A stretch of 64,000 bases of DNA, from positions 372,001-436,000 of the forward strand of contig NZ_CANKYS010000003.1 of assembly GCF_947488025.1 (NCBI RefSeq), in the 5' to 3' direction. Shown here piece by piece: positions 16,668 to 26,156 of this stretch. The first letter of the stretch is position 1. Every line of letters begins with the position of its first letter. The notes beneath the pieces are model-generated. The model was not told the origin of the DNA. It saw nothing but the letters and a program-made list of their open reading frames with translations, and searched no databases. This DNA comes from an uncultured Nocardioides sp. GTDB lineage: Bacteria; Actinomycetota; Actinomycetes; Propionibacteriales; Nocardioidaceae. The position numbers were made by a program, and so were the translations under genes.

Positions 16668-16723
16668 CAGAGCACCCTACGTGGCGGCGCCGACGCTCCG
16701 TCGTACGCCGTCCACAGCCGACC

Positions 16724-16855
16724 TCAGTAGTTCTTCTTGCGGCCGATCTGGCGCTCGATGCGGCGCTCGGGCTGGCCGAGCACCCGGGCGAGGATCTTGA
16801 CCCGGTAGCGGTAGGCGACCACGCCCAGGACGACGATCAGCAGGATCCACAACAT
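16724..16855 (-). CDS. Unlisted 43-residue single-TM protein upstream of the helicase
   Basis: A short frame starts at ATG 16855 and ends at TGA 16724-16726. The product has a hydrophobic N-terminal helix (MLWILLIVVLGVVAYRY, residues 1-17) and then a strongly basic, probably helical tail containing RVLGQPERRIERQIGRKKN. TAGGAT lies six bases before the ATG, the same spacing seen for many genes here, which is the main evidence that it is real. It precedes the helicase gene by 56 bases on the same strand. Function is unknown; the small amphipathic basic tail could bind nucleic acid, lipid or a partner protein at the membrane. Confidence 0.6.
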   Translation of the reverse strand: MLWILLIVVLGVVAYRYRVKILARVLGQPERRIERQIGRKKNY

Positions 16856-16902
16856 GCGGCGATCCTATCCGCGCGCCCCCAGCGCGCCCGGGGCGACGAC
16901 CT

Positions 16903-16977
16903 GGTGGGGAAGTCCGACACCTGGAGGGGGTTGTACACCCCTCCCAGTGACGGACTCCCCGCTCAGGCGGGGAGTCC
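16903..16977 (+). repeat. 75-bp double-hairpin repeat, copy 1
   Basis: It begins GGTGGGGAAGTCCGACACCT. An imperfect large hairpin (about 16911-16955) is followed by a perfect 11-bp hairpin (GGACTCCCCGC at 16952-16962 with 16967-16977, loop TCAG). It matches 39249-39323 (other strand) at about 65 of 75 positions. It lies between the stop of secDF and the start of the 43-residue gene, so its second hairpin may also terminate secDF. Confidence 0.8.
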
Positions 16978-17016
16978 CCGGAGAGCGCCAGCCGGAAGTC
17001 CGGCGAAGCGGACGCG

Positions 17017-19317
17017 TCAGACGACGGCGCCGGAGTCCTCGGGCGCCCGCTCGACCTTCTCCTTCTTCACCCGGCTCATCGGCCACTTCTCGTGGAAGTA
17101 GGTGACCAGCGGGGTGGCGGTGAAGATCGACGAGTAGGTGCCGACGATGAGTCCGATGAGCAGCGCGATCGAGAAGTCACGCAGCGAGTCGCCACCGAGG
17201 ATGGCGAGCGCGGCGAGGATGAACATCGTGCCGAGACCGGTGTTGACCGTGCGCGGCACGGTCTCGACCGCGGCCTTGTTGGCCAGCGAGCGGAAGTCGT
17301 CCTCGGGCCTCGAGCCGAACCACCGTTCGCGGACGCGGTCGAAGACGACGACGGTGTCGTTGACGGACAGACCGATGATCGTCATCGCGGCGGCCAGGAA
17401 GATGCCGTCGATCGGCTTCTCCAGCCAGGCGAAGACGCCGACGACGATCAGCACGTCGTGGGCCATCGCGATGACCGCCGAGACGCCGAAGGTCCACTTG
17501 AACCGGAAGGCGAGGTAGAGCAGCTGGGCGAGGAACGCCACGCCGAACGCGATCAGGGCGTTGTTGCGCAGCTCCTCGCCGAGGGAGGCGCCGATCTGCT
17601 GGTCGTCGATCTTCTCGACCTCACCGCCGACCACGGCCAGCTCGTCCTCGATCCGCTGCTCCTCCTCGTTGGAGATCTCGCCGGTGCGGACGGTGAAGTC
17701 GGCGGGGTCGTCGGCGGTCTGGACGACGGCCTCGGAGAAGCCGGCGTCGGACACGGCGGCCCGCGCCTGCTCGACGTCCATGTCCTGGTTGGTCACCGAG
17801 TAGTCGAGCTGGCGACCGCCGGTGAACTCCACGCCGAGGTTGAGCCCCTGGATTGCGATGCCGGCGATGGCGAACACCGTCGCCGCGCCCGACACGGCCA
17901 GCCAGCGGCCGCGGTTCTTCATGATGTCGGGGTCCTTGCGGTCCAGCCAGGTCCGCACCTTGCCGATGTCGCTGAGGCCGCTGATGGCGGGCCGGCGCGC
18001 GACGCCCTTGTTGGAGACCGCGAGGTCGCACAGCACACGGGCGATGATCAGCGCGGAGATCATCGACGCGATGACACCGATGGAGAGGGTCACACCGAAG
18101 CCCTTGATCGGACCGGAGCCGAGGAAGAACAGCAGTCCGGCCGCGAGCAGCGTCGTGACGTTGGAGTCGATGATCGCGGTCCAGGCCTTGTTGAAGCCCA
18201 CCATGAGGGCGCGGCGCAGGCCCGCCGAGGGATAGGCCTGGTACTCCTCCCGTGCTCGTTCGAAGACGAGCACGTTGGCGTCGATCGCCATGCCGATGGC
18301 CAGCACGAAGCCGGCGAGGCCGGGCAGGGTGAGCGTCGAGCCAAGCCCCACGAGCATGGCGTAGGCGAGCAGGGCGTACGAGGCCAAGGCGACGGTCGCC
18401 ATCAGGCCGACGAGGCGGTAGACGATGACGATGAAGAGGCCGGTGAGGATCAGGCCGATGATGCCGGCCTCGATCGAGGCGTCGATGGCCGCGGCGCCGA
18501 GCGACGGGCCGACGAGACGGTCGGAGATCGCGCGGAGCTCGAGCGGCAGCGCGCCGCCCTCGATCAGGGCGGCGAGGTCCTTGGACTCCTCGGAGGTGAA
18601 GTTGCCGGTGATGTCGGTCGAGCCGCCGCGGATGCCGACGTCGCAACCGACGTCGGTGTTGACCTCGGGCGAGGAGATGATCTCGTTGTCCAGGACGATC
18701 GCGATGCGTCGCTTGGGGTCGCCCGACGGGTTGCACGCGGCCTCGCCGGTGATGTCGGCCCACGTGCTGCCGCCGGGGCCGTTGAAGTCGATGGCGACGA
18801 CCCACTCGACGCTCTGCTCGCGCTGGACGGCGCTGGCGCCGCTGATCTCCTCGCCCTGGATGACCGTGGGGCCGATCTCGAGGGTGTCGCCCTGGTCGGA
18901 GGGGAGGACGAGGTTCTTGTTCTTGCTGGGCTCCGCGTCGGGCTGGGCGGTGGCGATGACCTCGTGGATGGTCAGCTTGGCGGTGGTGCCGATGCGCTCC
19001 TCGGCCTCCTGCGCCTCCTCGTCGTTCGTGACGCCGGGCAGCTCGACGAGGATCCGGTTCTCGCCCTGGCGGACGAGGGTGGACTCGGCGACACCGAGGG
19101 CGTCCACGCGGCCACGGAGCACCTCGAGGGTCTTGTCGACGTTCTCCGCGGTGGCGGGGGTCTGCTCGGTGCCCTCGGCCTCGAAGACGAACTGCGCACC
19201 GCCGCGGAGGTCGAGGCCCAGGTTGGGCTTGACGTTGACGGCCAGCGCCGCACACCCGGCCAGCAGGCCGAGCACGAGGATGAAGCGAACCCAGACACCA
19301 CGTGACATGCGCGACAT
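17017..19317 (-). CDS. secDF: Fused protein translocase subunit SecDF
   Basis: This 766-residue protein carries both SecD and SecF in one chain. SecD/SecF use the proton-motive force to pull exported proteins from the SecYEG channel. The N-terminal TM helix is followed by NLGLDLRGG (near residue 32), the SecD periplasmic domain, six TM helices (about 265-445), a short linker, then the SecF half with GVEFTGG near residue 493, its own periplasmic domain and more TM helices to about 745. The ATG at 19317 gives a good TM start. Actinobacteria usually encode secD and secF separately next to yajC and ruvB, neither of which is here, so this may be a second paralogue. Confidence 0.9.
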   Translation of the reverse strand: MSRMSRGVWVRFILVLGLLAGCAALAVNVKPNLGLDLRGGAQFVFEAEGTEQTPATAENVDKTLEVLRGRVDALGVAESTLVRQGENRILVELPGVTNDEEAQEAEERIGTTAKLTIHEVIATAQPDAEPSKNKNLVLPSDQGDTLEIGPTVIQGEEISGASAVQREQSVEWVVAIDFNGPGGSTWADITGEAACNPSGDPKRRIAIVLDNEIISSPEVNTDVGCDVGIRGGSTDITGNFTSEESKDLAALIEGGALPLELRAISDRLVGPSLGAAAIDASIEAGIIGLILTGLFIVIVYRLVGLMATVALASYALLAYAMLVGLGSTLTLPGLAGFVLAIGMAIDANVLVFERAREEYQAYPSAGLRRALMVGFNKAWTAIIDSNVTTLLAAGLLFFLGSGPIKGFGVTLSIGVIASMISALIIARVLCDLAVSNKGVARRPAISGLSDIGKVRTWLDRKDPDIMKNRGRWLAVSGAATVFAIAGIAIQGLNLGVEFTGGRQLDYSVTNQDMDVEQARAAVSDAGFSEAVVQTADDPADFTVRTGEISNEEEQRIEDELAVVGGEVEKIDDQQIGASLGEELRNNALIAFGVAFLAQLLYLAFRFKWTFGVSAVIAMAHDVLIVVGVFAWLEKPIDGIFLAAAMTIIGLSVNDTVVVFDRVRERWFGSRPEDDFRSLANKAAVETVPRTVNTGLGTMFILAALAILGGDSLRDFSIALLIGLIVGTYSSIFTATPLVTYFHEKWPMSRVKKEKVERAPEDSGAVV

Positions 19318-19520
19318 CCTCCCTGACGAGACTTCGAACGCCCGAATCCGGGCACGGACGGGTCAACGGGTGGCCCGCACGGAAGGTTCCGGGCTGCACG
19401 TGACACGCAAAACGCGTGCGACTGTACGCCGTAGTAGGTATCGACACGGAAACAACCCCGGGTGTTGTCTGGGTCACACCCGCGTGCCCCCCACGCGGCT
19501 GTCACCTCTTGGGAGCACAC

Positions 19521-21656
19521 ATGTCACCACGCATTCCACGGGCCGGCGCCACCAGGCTGGCCACCGTCACCGCCCTCGTCGCCGCAGGACTCGCCGCCAC
19601 CGCGGCGGGTGCAACGGGCAACGCCGGACGGGACGACGCACCACGCGAGCTGGCCCGCGCAGCCGACGGCGACACCACACAGATCGTGATGGTGAAGGCG
19701 CCGACGGTCGCGGATCGCAACGAGGTCATCGACCTCGGCCTCGACGTCACCGAGCACGCCGACAAGCGCGGCATCGAGGTCGTCCTCCACGACGCGCAGG
19801 ACGCCCAGACCCTGCGCGACGCCGGCTTCACCTGGCGGGTCACCGTCAAGGACCTCGAAGCCCTGATGAAGAAGAACCGCAAGGCCGACCGCGCGTACGC
19901 CGCCTCGGTGGCTGCCTCGGGCCTGCCCAGCGGCCGCACGTCCTACCGCACGTACGCCGACTACCTCAGCGACCTCGACCAGCTGGCCCGCGACTACCCC
20001 TCCCTCACCCGTCCGCTGACCCTCGAGAACAAGACGGTCCTCGGCGAGGACATCCGCGGCATCGAGGTCACCGCCGACGCCGACAACGTCAAGGACGGCA
20101 AGCCGGTCTTCCTCCTCATGGGTGCCCACCACGCGCGCGAGTGGCCCAGCGCGGAGCACACCATGGAGTTCGCCTTCGACCTGCTCCAGTCCTACAGCGC
20201 CGGCGACGCGCGGGCGCGTGACCTGCTGTCGCGCTCGCGGGTCATCCTGGTGCCGATCGTCAACGTCGACGGCTTCCAGGTCTCCCGGGCCGCTGCTCCC
20301 CTGGGCGACTTCTCGGTCATGGACTACGAGATGAAGCGCAAGAACTGCTCGATCTCGGCCAACACCCCGCCCCAGTACACGACCGGCTCGTGCGACAACA
20401 ACCCCGCCGGCCGCCTGCGCGGCACCGACCTCAACCGCAACTACCCCGGCTTCTGGGGCGGCGGCGGCGCCAGCCCCAACTGGTCCAACGACACCTACCG
20501 CGGCGACGCACCCGGCAGCGAGCCCGAGAGCGACGCGGTCCGCAAGCTGATCTCCGAGCGCGCGGTCACGGTGATGATCTCCAACCACACCTACAGCAAC
20601 CTCGTCCTCCGCCCGCCGGCCATCGCGGCCACGGGACTGGCCATCGACGAGCCCGAGCTGAAGGCCCTCGGCGACGCGATGGCGTCGAAGAACGACTACG
20701 TCAGCCAGGCCTCCTACCAGCTCTACGACACCTCCGGCTCGACCGAGGACTGGAGCTACTGGATCACCGGCGGCTTCGGCTACACCATCGAGATCGGTGA
20801 CGAGGGCTTCCACCCGGCCTACGAGGAGGCGGTGGTCGGCGAGTACCTCGGCCAGGCACCCGCCGACGGCGCCGGGCTCGGCGGCAACCGGGAGGCGTAC
20901 TGGCTCGCGACCGAGGCGGCCGCCGACCGCAACCTGCACTCGGTCATCCGAGGCACCGCGCCGGCCAAGCACACCGTCAGCGTGTCGAAGACGGTGACGT
21001 CGGAGACCTCGCCGGTCATCCAGCCCAACGGCACGGTCGGGGAGCCGCTGCTCTACACCGACAACCTGCGCACCGACTACACCTCGACGGGAGGCCGGTT
21101 CACCTTCGACGTCAACCCCTCGACCCGGCCGCTCGTGATGGGTCGCTACGGCCGTGAGGCCCAGGCGCCGCCGCAGGCGCCGATCACGCTGACCAACCCC
21201 GCCGGCGTGCCGCCGGTCGGCTCCAGCGAGTACGTCACCTTCGACGTGCAGGGCCTGCCGACGGTCGACAACGGGTTCCTCGTCGTCTCCGTCGACTGGC
21301 CGGCCACGGCCGACCCGGCAGCCCAGGACTGGGACTTCTTCCTCACCGGTCCCGACGGCGAGCCGGTCGGCTCGGGCGCCACGCTGGCCAACCCGGAGGT
21401 CATCCGGATCCCCGACCCGCAGCCGGGGACGTACACCCTCGAGGCCAACAACTACCTCGGCGGCTCGGCGGAGTACGACTGGTCGGGCGAGGTCACCTTC
21501 GAGGGACCGACCCCGCCCAGCCCGACCGGGACCAAGGAGGCGTGGCTGCTGAGCTGCGCCGACAAGCGCGGCAACGTCCTCGCCACCCGCGAGGTCGTCG
21601 TCGACCGCGGCGAGACCGTCGACATCGGCAACGCCTGCAAGCGGGTCAAGGGCTGA
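19521..21656 (+). CDS. Secreted M14-family zinc carboxypeptidase
   Basis: This 711-residue secreted protein has a signal peptide (about 1-30), a propeptide-like region, and a metallocarboxypeptidase domain (about 140-480). It removes C-terminal residues from peptides using zinc. Zinc ligands are in GAHHARE (His204, Glu207) and SNHTY (His356). The substrate-binding LNRN (305-306) and the catalytic Glu in YTIEIGDE (Glu424) are present. The C-terminal 230 residues hold a beta-rich domain with a pre-peptidase or CUB-like feel (a GTYTLEANNYLGGS segment). The start at 19521 gives the signal peptide. It is convergent with hflX across a shared terminator. Confidence 0.92.
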   Translation: MSPRIPRAGATRLATVTALVAAGLAATAAGATGNAGRDDAPRELARAADGDTTQIVMVKAPTVADRNEVIDLGLDVTEHADKRGIEVVLHDAQDAQTLRDAGFTWRVTVKDLEALMKKNRKADRAYAASVAASGLPSGRTSYRTYADYLSDLDQLARDYPSLTRPLTLENKTVLGEDIRGIEVTADADNVKDGKPVFLLMGAHHAREWPSAEHTMEFAFDLLQSYSAGDARARDLLSRSRVILVPIVNVDGFQVSRAAAPLGDFSVMDYEMKRKNCSISANTPPQYTTGSCDNNPAGRLRGTDLNRNYPGFWGGGGASPNWSNDTYRGDAPGSEPESDAVRKLISERAVTVMISNHTYSNLVLRPPAIAATGLAIDEPELKALGDAMASKNDYVSQASYQLYDTSGSTEDWSYWITGGFGYTIEIGDEGFHPAYEEAVVGEYLGQAPADGAGLGGNREAYWLATEAAADRNLHSVIRGTAPAKHTVSVSKTVTSETSPVIQPNGTVGEPLLYTDNLRTDYTSTGGRFTFDVNPSTRPLVMGRYGREAQAPPQAPITLTNPAGVPPVGSSEYVTFDVQGLPTVDNGFLVVSVDWPATADPAAQDWDFFLTGPDGEPVGSGATLANPEVIRIPDPQPGTYTLEANNYLGGSAEYDWSGEVTFEGPTPPSPTGTKEAWLLSCADKRGNVLATREVVVDRGETVDIGNACKRVKG

Positions 21657-21679
21657 GGTCCGCGACCGTCTGAGCACAG

Positions 21680-21712
21680 CGGCGGCCCGGGTGCCTGGCA
21701 CCCGGGCCGCCG
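21680..21712. terminator. Bidirectional terminator between M14 peptidase and hflX
   Basis: A 16-base arm (21680-21695, beginning CGGCGGCCCGGGTGCC) and its perfect complement (21697-21712) flank one base; realistically this is a 13-14-bp stem with a small loop. It lies in the 77-base gap between two convergent genes and can serve both. Confidence 0.75.
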
Positions 21713-21733
21713 CCATGTCAGCGGGTCGTCACC

Positions 21734-23278
<1,545 letters not shown>

Positions 23279-23308
23279 ATGTCGACAAGGGTAGGTCGCC
23301 CGGTCCCA

Positions 23309-23332
23309 CCTGCGCGAACGGTTTCGCGCAGG
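23309..23332 (-). terminator. Hairpin after the NYN gene
   Basis: A perfect 10-bp stem (23309-23318 with 23323-23332) with a CGGT loop, in the 117-base gap between the NYN gene and hflX. It could terminate the former. Confidence 0.55.
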
Positions 23333-23369
23333 GCGGACGGCGCCCGACCCGCAGGCCCGGGGCGCCGAG

Positions 23370-23404
23370 CTCAGGCGTGGGCTCAGGCGCAGGGCTCAGG
23401 CGCG
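23370..23404 (-). repeat. Three tandem 12-13-bp units spanning the NYN stop codon
   Basis: The motif GGGCTCAGGCGC recurs three times with small changes. The TCA inside the last unit is the stop codon of the NYN gene (23396-23398). The repeat therefore reproduces the last sense codon and stop codon in the 3' flank. Confidence 0.65.
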
Positions 23405-24121
23405 GTGCCGACCGGCGGGGACCACCGGCTCCCCGACCAGGGAGCCCTCGTCGACGAACTCGTCGCACGCCGCTCGTACGTCGTGGGGCGTGTGGCCCGG
23501 GCCGACCACCACGACGCGTACGCCGGCCGCGTGCAGGCGGTGCAGCAGCGGGAGCATCGAGGTCATGTCGCCGGCCAGGACGACCTCGTCGACCGCCGCC
23601 TCGCGTGCGATGTCGACGGCGTCGATGGCCAGCGCGACCCGCGCCTGCTCGTCGTCGTCGGCGAACTGGTGGAAGGAGTGCAGGCCCTGCCGCCGCAGGT
23701 GCTCGACCCACGAGCCGAGGTCCGAGCGGCTCCAGTCGGCGTAGGCACGGCACACGGTCACCGAGCCGCGTCCGGGGAGCCGGTCGAGCAGCCCGGCGGC
23801 GGCGTCCGCGGTGATGCGCCGGGCGTCGATCAGCACCGCCACCCGCCTCGCCTGGTCCGGCTCGTCCGCGACCGGCCGGCGGGGCAGGGCGCGAGCGGTG
23901 GGCACCGGTCCGGGTGCCGGCCGCTCGGTCACGGCCTTCGCGTCCGGTGCCTTCGCTTGTGGTGCCTTCGCGTCCGACGTCTTCGCAGGCGGTGGCTTCG
24001 GCGTCGGTGCGGCGCGCAGGGCACCGCCGCGGCGCGCGCCCACCCATCGTCGTACGAGCGTGGCCAGCTCGTTGTCGTCCCCGTCAGCCGTCGCTGCGCG
24101 CGGCTCCACCACGTTGGTCAT
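23396..24121 (-). CDS. NYN-domain (LabA/DUF88-like) protein
   Basis: This 241-residue protein has a C-terminal PIN-like NYN domain (about 98-235). Its pattern is VAVLIDARRI, then a helix, VVLAGDMTSMLPLL, then RVVVVGPGHTP, with Asp residues at the positions that bind Mg2+ in ribonucleases. The N-terminal 90 residues are disordered, rich in Ala, Pro and Lys, and include near-repeats of DAKAPQAK. NYN proteins are candidate RNases; no substrate is known for this one. I use the ATG at 24121, because the longer start at 24169 would add 16 Gly/Thr-rich residues. Confidence 0.8.
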   Translation of the reverse strand: MTNVVEPRAATADGDDNELATLVRRWVGARRGGALRAAPTPKPPPAKTSDAKAPQAKAPDAKAVTERPAPGPVPTARALPRRPVADEPDQARRVAVLIDARRITADAAAGLLDRLPGRGSVTVCRAYADWSRSDLGSWVEHLRRQGLHSFHQFADDDEQARVALAIDAVDIAREAAVDEVVLAGDMTSMLPLLHRLHAAGVRVVVVGPGHTPHDVRAACDEFVDEGSLVGEPVVPAGRHRA

Positions 24122-24255
24122 CGTGCCCCCCACAGGCGTTGATGCATGCTTCCCTCCAGCACCATCCACCCTTTCGGGCGTGCCGTGCCGGGGATCGCCC
24201 GAATCGTGGACGACGGTCTGGACCAGTCAGGAAGCGGGCAGCGAGGGGCGGACCC

Positions 24256-25032
24256 TCACTTGGGTGGCATCCGGATGCCCCCGTCGACGCGGATCGTCTC
24301 GCCGTTCATGTAGGAGTTGGTCAGGCACTCCACCACCATGCTGGCGAGCTCCTCCGCGTGACCGAGACGCTTGGGGAAGAGGACGTTCTGGCCGAGGTTG
24401 GCCTTGAACTCGTCAGGGTTGGGGAACGCGTCGTAGATCGGGGTGTCGATCAGGCCGGGCGCGACGGTGTTGAGCCGGATGCCCGCGGCGGACAGGTCGC
24501 GTGCGACGGGCAGGGTCATGCCGACGACGCCGCCCTTCGACGCGGAGTACGACGCCTGGCCGATCTGGCCGTCGAAGGCGGCGACCGAGGCCAGGTTGAC
24601 GATCGCGCCGCGCTGGCCGTCGGTGTCGGGCTCGTTGCGGCTCATCACGGTCGCGGCCTGGCGGGTCATGTCGAAGGTGCCGATCAGGTTGATCTCGACG
24701 ACCTTCCGGAAGGCGTCGAGGTCGTGGGCCTGCTCGAGCAGCCCGTCGCGGCCGATGGTGCGCTGCGCCCAGCCGATGCCGGCCGAGTTCACGCACGCGC
24801 GCAGCGGGGCGATCTCCGCGGCCGCCTCGACGGCGGCGGCGACCTGCTCGGTCCTCGTCACGTCGACGGAGGCGAAGACGCCGCCGATCTCAGCGGCCAG
24901 CGCCTCGCCCTTCTCGGCGTTCAGGTCGGCGACGACGACCACGGCGCCCTTCGCTGCGAGGGCGCGCGCGACGGCGGCGCCGATGCCGCTCGCGCCGCCG
25001 GTGACGATGGCGGTGGATCCGGTGATGTCCAT
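24256..25032 (-). CDS. SDR, 3-hydroxyacyl-CoA dehydrogenase type 2-like
   Basis: A 258-residue short-chain dehydrogenase. It has TGGASGIG (11-18), NSAGIG, a catalytic Ser in NLASV, YSASKGG (Tyr-xxx-Lys) and the family-typical APGLIDTPIY segment. The pattern with LPVARDL and NGETIRVDGG resembles HSD17B10/3-hydroxy-2-methylbutyryl-CoA dehydrogenase-like enzymes that use NAD+ in acyl-CoA breakdown. The ATG at 25032 has TAGGAT seven bases upstream. A longer frame from 25146 would overlap the divergent small gene and is rejected. No partner pathway genes are adjacent. Confidence 0.86.
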   Translation of the reverse strand: MDITGSTAIVTGGASGIGAAVARALAAKGAVVVVADLNAEKGEALAAEIGGVFASVDVTRTEQVAAAVEAAAEIAPLRACVNSAGIGWAQRTIGRDGLLEQAHDLDAFRKVVEINLIGTFDMTRQAATVMSRNEPDTDGQRGAIVNLASVAAFDGQIGQASYSASKGGVVGMTLPVARDLSAAGIRLNTVAPGLIDTPIYDAFPNPDEFKANLGQNVLFPKRLGHAEELASMVVECLTNSYMNGETIRVDGGIRMPPK

Positions 25033-25114
25033 GATCCGGATCCTAGGAGGACTCCGTCCACAGATCGCGACGGCCCCCTGTCGCGTGGCACAGTGGCGAC
25101 CTACATTCGAGGGC

Positions 25115-25330
25115 ATGACGATGACGCCCACCAGACGCACCGGCACGCTCGCCGGGACAGATGACTACCTGGAAGAGATCCGTGGCGTCCTGGCCTCGAC
25201 CTGGGCGACCCAACAGCGTCAAGGCAACCGGCTCGACGAGCTCGACCGACGGCTCGATGCCCTCGACGCCCGGGTCGCCGCGGTCGACGGCAAGCTCGAC
25301 GAGGTCCTCACCCTGTTGCGCGAGCGCTGA
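25115..25330 (+). CDS. Small coiled-coil protein (71 residues)
   Basis: Residues 35-65 contain a regular heptad-like LDELDRRLDALDARVAA pattern, giving a short coiled coil. The N-terminus is Thr-rich and disordered. The ATG at 25115 has TACATT seven bases upstream, consistent with leaderless transcription divergent from the SDR. It ends 12 bases from the convergent dapF stop. Function is unknown. The longer frame running back to 24443 lies antisense to the SDR and is discounted. Confidence 0.65.
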   Translation: MTMTPTRRTGTLAGTDDYLEEIRGVLASTWATQQRQGNRLDELDRRLDALDARVAAVDGKLDEVLTLLRER

Positions 25331-25342
25331 CCGGAGCACCGC

Positions 25343-26128
25343 TCAGAGGTCGGTGACGCCCTCGGCCACCAGCACGGCGGGGCCGGTCATCAGCACCCGG
25401 TCGTCCTCGGTCCACACCACGTGCAGCGTGCCGCCGGGCAGGTCCACGCGGTACGTCGTCCCGCGGGGCGCGTCGTCGGCCAGCGCCGTGGCGACCGCGA
25501 CCGCACAGGCGCCGGTGCCGCAGGACCGGGTCTCACCCGAGCCGCGCTCGTGCACCCGCATCGCGACGTGGTGCTCACCGCGGCGCACCACGAACTCGAC
25601 GTTGACCCCCTCCGGGTAGACCCCGTCGTCGTGCTCCGGGGGCTCGAGCAGCGGGCCCGGCTCGGCCAGGTTCTCGACGTACGCCACGGCGTGGGGGTTG
25701 CCCATCGAGACGTGCACAGCGGGCCACGTGCGGCCCATCACCGACACCTCGGTCTCGCCGAGCACCTCGGGCCTGCCCATGTCGGCGGTGTAGTCCTCGC
25801 CGGTCCGGTCGAGGACCTTCACCCCGGCGCGCGTCGAGATGCGCATCGGGAAGCCCTCGCCCTCGCGCTCATGGAGGTAGCGCGCGAAGACCCGGACCCC
25901 GTTGCCGCACATCTCGCTGACCGAGCCGTCGGCGTTGCGGTAGTCCATGAACCAGCCGCCGTCCTCGCGCACCGCCCGCAGCACCCCGTCGCCGCCGATG
26001 CCGGCGCGGCGATCACACAGCGCCCGCACCCGATCCGCGGGCAGGTCGCCGTGCACCGTGCCGTCGGGGTCGGGCAGCACCACGAAGTCGTTCTCGGTGC
26101 CGTGGCCCTTGAGGAAGGGGTAGCTCAC
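25343..26128 (-). CDS. dapF: Diaminopimelate epimerase
   Basis: DapF interconverts LL- and meso-diaminopimelate, the last step before lysine and peptidoglycan crosslink synthesis. The 261-residue protein has the two catalytic cysteines in the family motifs MCGNGVR (Cys74) and SCGTGAC (Cys203), plus the N-terminal GTENDFVV. The start is GTG at 26128, with CACAAT six bases upstream. It sits in the conserved miaA-dapF-hflX order but is separated from miaA by three accessory genes. Confidence 0.97.
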   Translation of the reverse strand: MSYPFLKGHGTENDFVVLPDPDGTVHGDLPADRVRALCDRRAGIGGDGVLRAVREDGGWFMDYRNADGSVSEMCGNGVRVFARYLHEREGEGFPMRISTRAGVKVLDRTGEDYTADMGRPEVLGETEVSVMGRTWPAVHVSMGNPHAVAYVENLAEPGPLLEPPEHDDGVYPEGVNVEFVVRRGEHHVAMRVHERGSGETRSCGTGACAVAVATALADDAPRGTTYRVDLPGGTLHVVWTEDDRVLMTGPAVLVAEGVTDL

Positions 26129-26156
26129 GCCTCGATTGTGGCAGGCGCGCCCGCGA

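Noticed and set aside
17092..19305. Long plus-strand frame antisense to secDF
   Set aside because: The product is repetitive, Glu/Asp/Gly/Val-rich and lacks motifs; the minus-strand SecDF reading has all the family signatures.
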